DNA of 9,694 nt from Porphyrobacter sp. (GTDB lineage Bacteria; Pseudomonadota; Alphaproteobacteria; Sphingomonadales; Sphingomonadaceae). A program made the translations under genes and the position numbers. The stretch spans positions 1 through 9,694 of the forward strand of contig JAKFWB010000292.1 in assembly GCA_021732945.1 (NCBI GenBank), read 5' to 3'. This document shows, one piece after another, positions 7,167 to 9,694 of this stretch (its first letter is position 1; each line of letters opens with the position of its first letter). Below the pieces are notes generated by a model. The model was not told the origin of the DNA. It did not search any database and worked only from the letters and a program-made list of their open reading frames with translations.

Positions 7167-8096
7167 GTGGCCAAGGGCAAGGTAATCATCAGTTGCGCGG
7201 TGACCGGCGCGATACATACCCCAAGCATGTCGCCGCATCTGCCGGTGACAGCCGACGAGATTGCAGAAGCTGCCATCGGCGCAGCAGAAGCTGGCGCTGC
7301 GATCATTCACCTTCATGCCCGCAATCCACAGGATGGCCGCCCCGATCAGAACCCCGATCTGTACGAGCCGTTTCTGAAGGTCATCAAGCAGCGCAGCGAT
7401 GCCGTGCTCAACATCACCACCGGCGGCCACCCGTCGATGGCGCTGGAAGAACGGCTAAGGCCCGCCACGCGCTTTGCCCCGGAAGTCGCCAGCCTGAACA
7501 TGGGCTCGATGGGCTTTGGCCTGTTCCCCATGCTCGATCGCTACAAGGACTGGAAGCATGAGTGGGAGCCGGCCACGCTTGAAGCTTCGCGCGATCTTGT
7601 GTTCAAGAACACCTACCAGGACATCGAGGGGCTGCTGGAGTTGCTGACTCCGCTTGGCACCCGTTTCGAATTCGAGTGCTACGATACCAGCCACCTCTAC
7701 AACCTGGCCCATTTCCTTGATCGCGGTCTGGTGAAGACACCGCTGTTCGTGCAGACCTGCTTTGGAATCCTTGGCGGCATAGGCAGCCATCCTGATGACG
7801 TGTCACATATGAAGCGTACGGCAGACCGGCTGTTCGGCGATCAGTACGAATGGTCCGTACTGGGCGCAGGAGCGCGGCAGATGAGCATCGTCGCCATGGC
7901 TGCGGCCATGGGCGGCAACGTGCGGGTCGGACTGGAAGATTCGCTGTGGGCAGGGCCGGGCAGGCTGGCCGAAACAAATGCCGAACAGGTGGCAACGGCA
8001 CGCTCTATCGTGGAAAGCATGGGCCTTTCCGTCGCGACGCCTGACGAAGCGCGTCAGATCCTGGATCTGAAGGGGGGCGATCAGACTAATGTCTGA
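7167..8096 (+). CDS. Beta-keto acid cleavage enzyme (BKACE, DUF849 family)
   Basis: A 309-residue TIM-barrel protein. BKACE enzymes condense a beta-keto acid with acetyl-CoA and release acetoacetate and a new acyl-CoA; the best-known member is Kce of lysine fermentation. The N-terminus (VIISCAVTGAIHTPSMSPHLPVT) is typical. Zinc ligands are visible as His48 and His50 in IHLHAR, and Glu257 with Asp258 in VGLEDSLW. TTGG (84-87) and FEFECYD (167-173) mark other active-site strands. The frame is open back to 6996, overlapping the regulator, but homology begins at the GTG at 7167, which has GGGAG 6 nt upstream. It starts 80 bp after the regulator and is directly followed by the 188-residue gene. 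Alongside the acyl-CoA dehydrogenase and ligase it could cleave a beta-keto acid formed by the pathway. The specific keto acid cannot be read from the sequence. Confidence 0.93.
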   Translation: MAKGKVIISCAVTGAIHTPSMSPHLPVTADEIAEAAIGAAEAGAAIIHLHARNPQDGRPDQNPDLYEPFLKVIKQRSDAVLNITTGGHPSMALEERLRPATRFAPEVASLNMGSMGFGLFPMLDRYKDWKHEWEPATLEASRDLVFKNTYQDIEGLLELLTPLGTRFEFECYDTSHLYNLAHFLDRGLVKTPLFVQTCFGILGGIGSHPDDVSHMKRTADRLFGDQYEWSVLGAGARQMSIVAMAAAMGGNVRVGLEDSLWAGPGRLAETNAEQVATARSIVESMGLSVATPDEARQILDLKGGDQTNV

Positions 8097-8663
8097 ATGT
8101 GGCATGATCCCGCCTGTTTCATGACCCTGCGGCGTCTCATTCTGACCTGCACGGCTGAGCTAGGCCGGACGGACTGCGTCATTGGTACCCAGCCTGCTGT
8201 TGAAGGAACGCCGGTTGCCCCGCGCCAGAACGTTCTTGCCCTCGTTTCAGACGATCTGGCAACCAGTTTTGTCTTGCAGGATCCGCGCTGGGCCAACACT
8301 CTTGCCGCACCATCACGCCTGATCAAGGCCTTCATCGCGGTCAACGCCATGGCCTTGCGCAGAGCACAGGCGACGGCCAGAATGCTAGAGAACGTGCGGC
8401 CACTCTTGGAGGCCTTCCAGACGGGTTATGAACCTTCAGAACATGTCATGGTTGAAGGGAAGAACGTGCGCCTAGTGTACGAGATGGGAATGACCGATTT
8501 TTTCCAGGATTTCGATACGATTGTCGGCCCTCAAGACCGGGTGGCCGATGTTCTGATGCGGCTGGAGCCAATGAGTGTCTCGACCTTGATCGCCGCCCTA
8601 CTGGGGCATGCCGACCCGCTGACCACAATCCGCGGCCTCGCCGCTGAACGAAAGAGAATGTAA
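8097..8663 (+). CDS. Unrecognised 188-residue protein; possibly a shortened LLM (F420/FMN-dependent) oxidoreductase
   Basis: I do not recognise this protein with confidence. It starts right after the BKACE stop (TGAATG) and ends 6 bp before the FO synthase gene, so it is very likely co-transcribed with both. Codon use looks coding but slightly less GC-rich at third positions than its neighbours. It has no signal peptide, membrane segment or Cys cluster. The C-terminal stretch IVGPQDRVADVLMRL followed by DPLTTIRGLAAE is reminiscent of the end of luciferase-like monooxygenases (GxPeeVadrLreL then DPe..I..La.E), and DPACFMTL followed by GRTDCVIGT resembles their early DP..aL and R..lGT segments. 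Such enzymes have about 300-350 residues, so this would be an internally deleted or degenerate member. That reading is tentative. The start may instead be ATG 8121, which overlaps a short upstream reading frame (8089-8124). Confidence 0.6.
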   Translation: MWHDPACFMTLRRLILTCTAELGRTDCVIGTQPAVEGTPVAPRQNVLALVSDDLATSFVLQDPRWANTLAAPSRLIKAFIAVNAMALRRAQATARMLENVRPLLEAFQTGYEPSEHVMVEGKNVRLVYEMGMTDFFQDFDTIVGPQDRVADVLMRLEPMSVSTLIAALLGHADPLTTIRGLAAERKRM

Positions 8664-8669
8664 CGCGTT

Positions 8670-9694
8670 ATGGCCGAATGGTGGAACAAGACCGAAGCAC
8701 GCGATTGGCTGGACAGGCTGGAGTGCTTCTCGCTGGACGAGCTTTCCTCCGAAGCCGAAGCCAAGACGCTGGCGGCGCATGGCACGCTGGTTACCTATTC
8801 GCGCAAGGTTTTCATACCGCTCACGAAATTGTGCCGAGATGTTTGCCATTACTGCACCTTCGCCCATCGCCCTTCACAACTGACAGCGCCATTCCTGGAG
8901 CCGGAAGAAGTGCTGGAGATTGCCCGTGCGGGCGAGAAGCGCGGTTGCCGGGAGGCATTGTTCACTCTGGGTGATCGGCCGGAGGCGCGATATTCTGCAG
9001 CCCGGCAATGGCTGGAGGAACGCGGTTTCGTCAGCACGCTGGATTACCTGGCGCATGTATCGGCGCTGGTGCTGGAAGAGACCAGCCTGCTGCCGCACCT
9101 GAATCCGGGCATCATGCAACCGGTCGATTACGATCGCCTGCGCCCGGTTTCGGCATCCATGGGATTGATGCTGGAAAGCACGTCGGACCGGCTGTGTGCC
9201 AAGGGGATGCCGCACTATGGATCGCCGGACAAGGATCCCGAGGTGCGCCTGCGCACCATTCGCGATGCGGGCGAAGCGAAAGTGCCGTTCACCACCGGGC
9301 TGCTGATCGGTATCGGGGAAACCCGGCTGGAGCGGGTGGAAGCCCTGCTGGCCATTCGCGACCTGCACGCGCGCTATGGCCATATCCAGGAAGTGATCAT
9401 CCAGAATTTCCGCGCCAAAGCGGATACGCTGATGGCCAATGTGCCCGATCTTGGCCTCGATGAACACCTGTGGACGATCACCGCCGCACGGCTGATCCTG
9501 CCAGCCGAGATGGTGGTGCAGGCTCCGCCAAATTTGCAGCCGGGAGAGCTTGGCAAGCTTATCCGTGCAGGTGTCAACGACTGGGGCGGCGTTTCCCCGG
9601 TCACGCAGGATCACGTCAATCCCGAGGCACCCTGGCCGCATCTCGAACAACTGGAAACGCAGACCGAAAACGCCGGCCGCCTCTTGCGCCAGCG
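8670..9694 (+). CDS. fbiC/cofG: FO synthase, CofG-type radical SAM domain (cofG, or N-terminal half of fbiC), 3' end outside the window
   Basis: Encodes the CofG half of 7,8-didemethyl-8-hydroxy-5-deazariboflavin (FO) synthase, which together with CofH makes the deazaflavin chromophore of coenzyme F420. 341 residues are visible. The radical SAM cluster is Cys55-x3-Cys59-x2-Cys62 in [11 protein letters not shown], preceded by [11 protein letters not shown], a strong CofG/FbiC hallmark. Further signatures are SMGLMLEST (about 163-171), [22 protein letters not shown] and [17 protein letters not shown] with PWP near the end. CofG alone is about 330-370 residues, while fused FbiC is about 850; the window stops just where the two would differ, so fusion cannot be decided. 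ATG at 8670 has only a modest AAAGAGA 12 nt upstream. Last visible gene of the BKACE operon, 6 bp behind the 188-residue gene. F420 synthesis is uncommon in proteobacteria, which makes this gene notable here. Confidence 0.93.
   Translation, partial: MAEWWNKTEARDWLDRLECFSLDELSSEAEAKTLAAHGTLVTYSRKVFIPLTKLCRDVCHYCTFAHRPSQLTAPFLEPEEVLEIARAGEKRGCREALFTLGDRPEARYSAARQWLEERGFVSTLDYLAHVSALVLEETSLLPHLNPGIMQPVDYDRLRPVSASMGLMLESTSDRLCAKGMPHYGSPDKDPEVRLRTIRDAGEAKVPFTTGLLIGIGETRLERVEALLAIRDLHARYGHIQEVIIQNFRAKADTLMANVPDLGLDEHLWTITAARLILPAEMVVQAPPNLQPGELGKLIRAGVNDWGGVSPVTQDHVNPEAPWPHLEQLETQTENAGRLLRQ

Overview
The window is GC-rich, densely coded bacterial DNA. Gene style and protein similarity by eye suggest an alphaproteobacterium, most likely a sphingomonad (Novosphingobium/Sphingobium type); this is inference, because no marker gene is present. 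Eight protein-coding genes fill almost all of it, and I saw no RNA gene, insertion sequence, CRISPR array or clear intrinsic terminator.

Left half, minus strand (1-4229): a fatty-acid-type catabolic block. In transcription order it is an acyl-CoA dehydrogenase (4229-3066), a zinc-free quinone-oxidoreductase-like MDR enzyme (3044-2043), a RhlG/3-oxoacyl-reductase-like SDR (2046-1267, overlapping the previous gene by 4 bp) and, after a 64-bp gap, an acyl-CoA synthetase (from 1202, running off the left edge). Together they can activate an acid to its CoA ester, desaturate it and carry out NAD(P)H-linked redox steps.

Centre (4230-7086, plus strand): a divergently transcribed large ATP-binding LuxR-family (LAL/MalT-like) regulator. 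Right (7167-9694, plus strand): a beta-keto acid cleavage enzyme (BKACE, DUF849), an unrecognised 188-residue protein that may be a shortened luciferase-like (LLM) oxidoreductase, and the N-terminal part of a CofG/FbiC-type FO synthase, the radical SAM enzyme that makes the deazaflavin core of coenzyme F420. The last gene runs off the right edge.

The most interesting non-coding signal is a 16-bp dyad, consensus CCTATC-N4-GATAGG. It occurs in three intergenic gaps: 1232-1247 (before the acyl-CoA synthetase), 4308-4323 (between acyl-CoA dehydrogenase and regulator) and 7090-7105 (before BKACE). I infer that it is the operator of the LAL regulator and ties the catabolic block, BKACE and the F420 gene into one regulon. 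The hypothesis is a regulated acid-degradation locus that makes, or depends on, coenzyme F420 in a proteobacterium, where F420 is uncommon.
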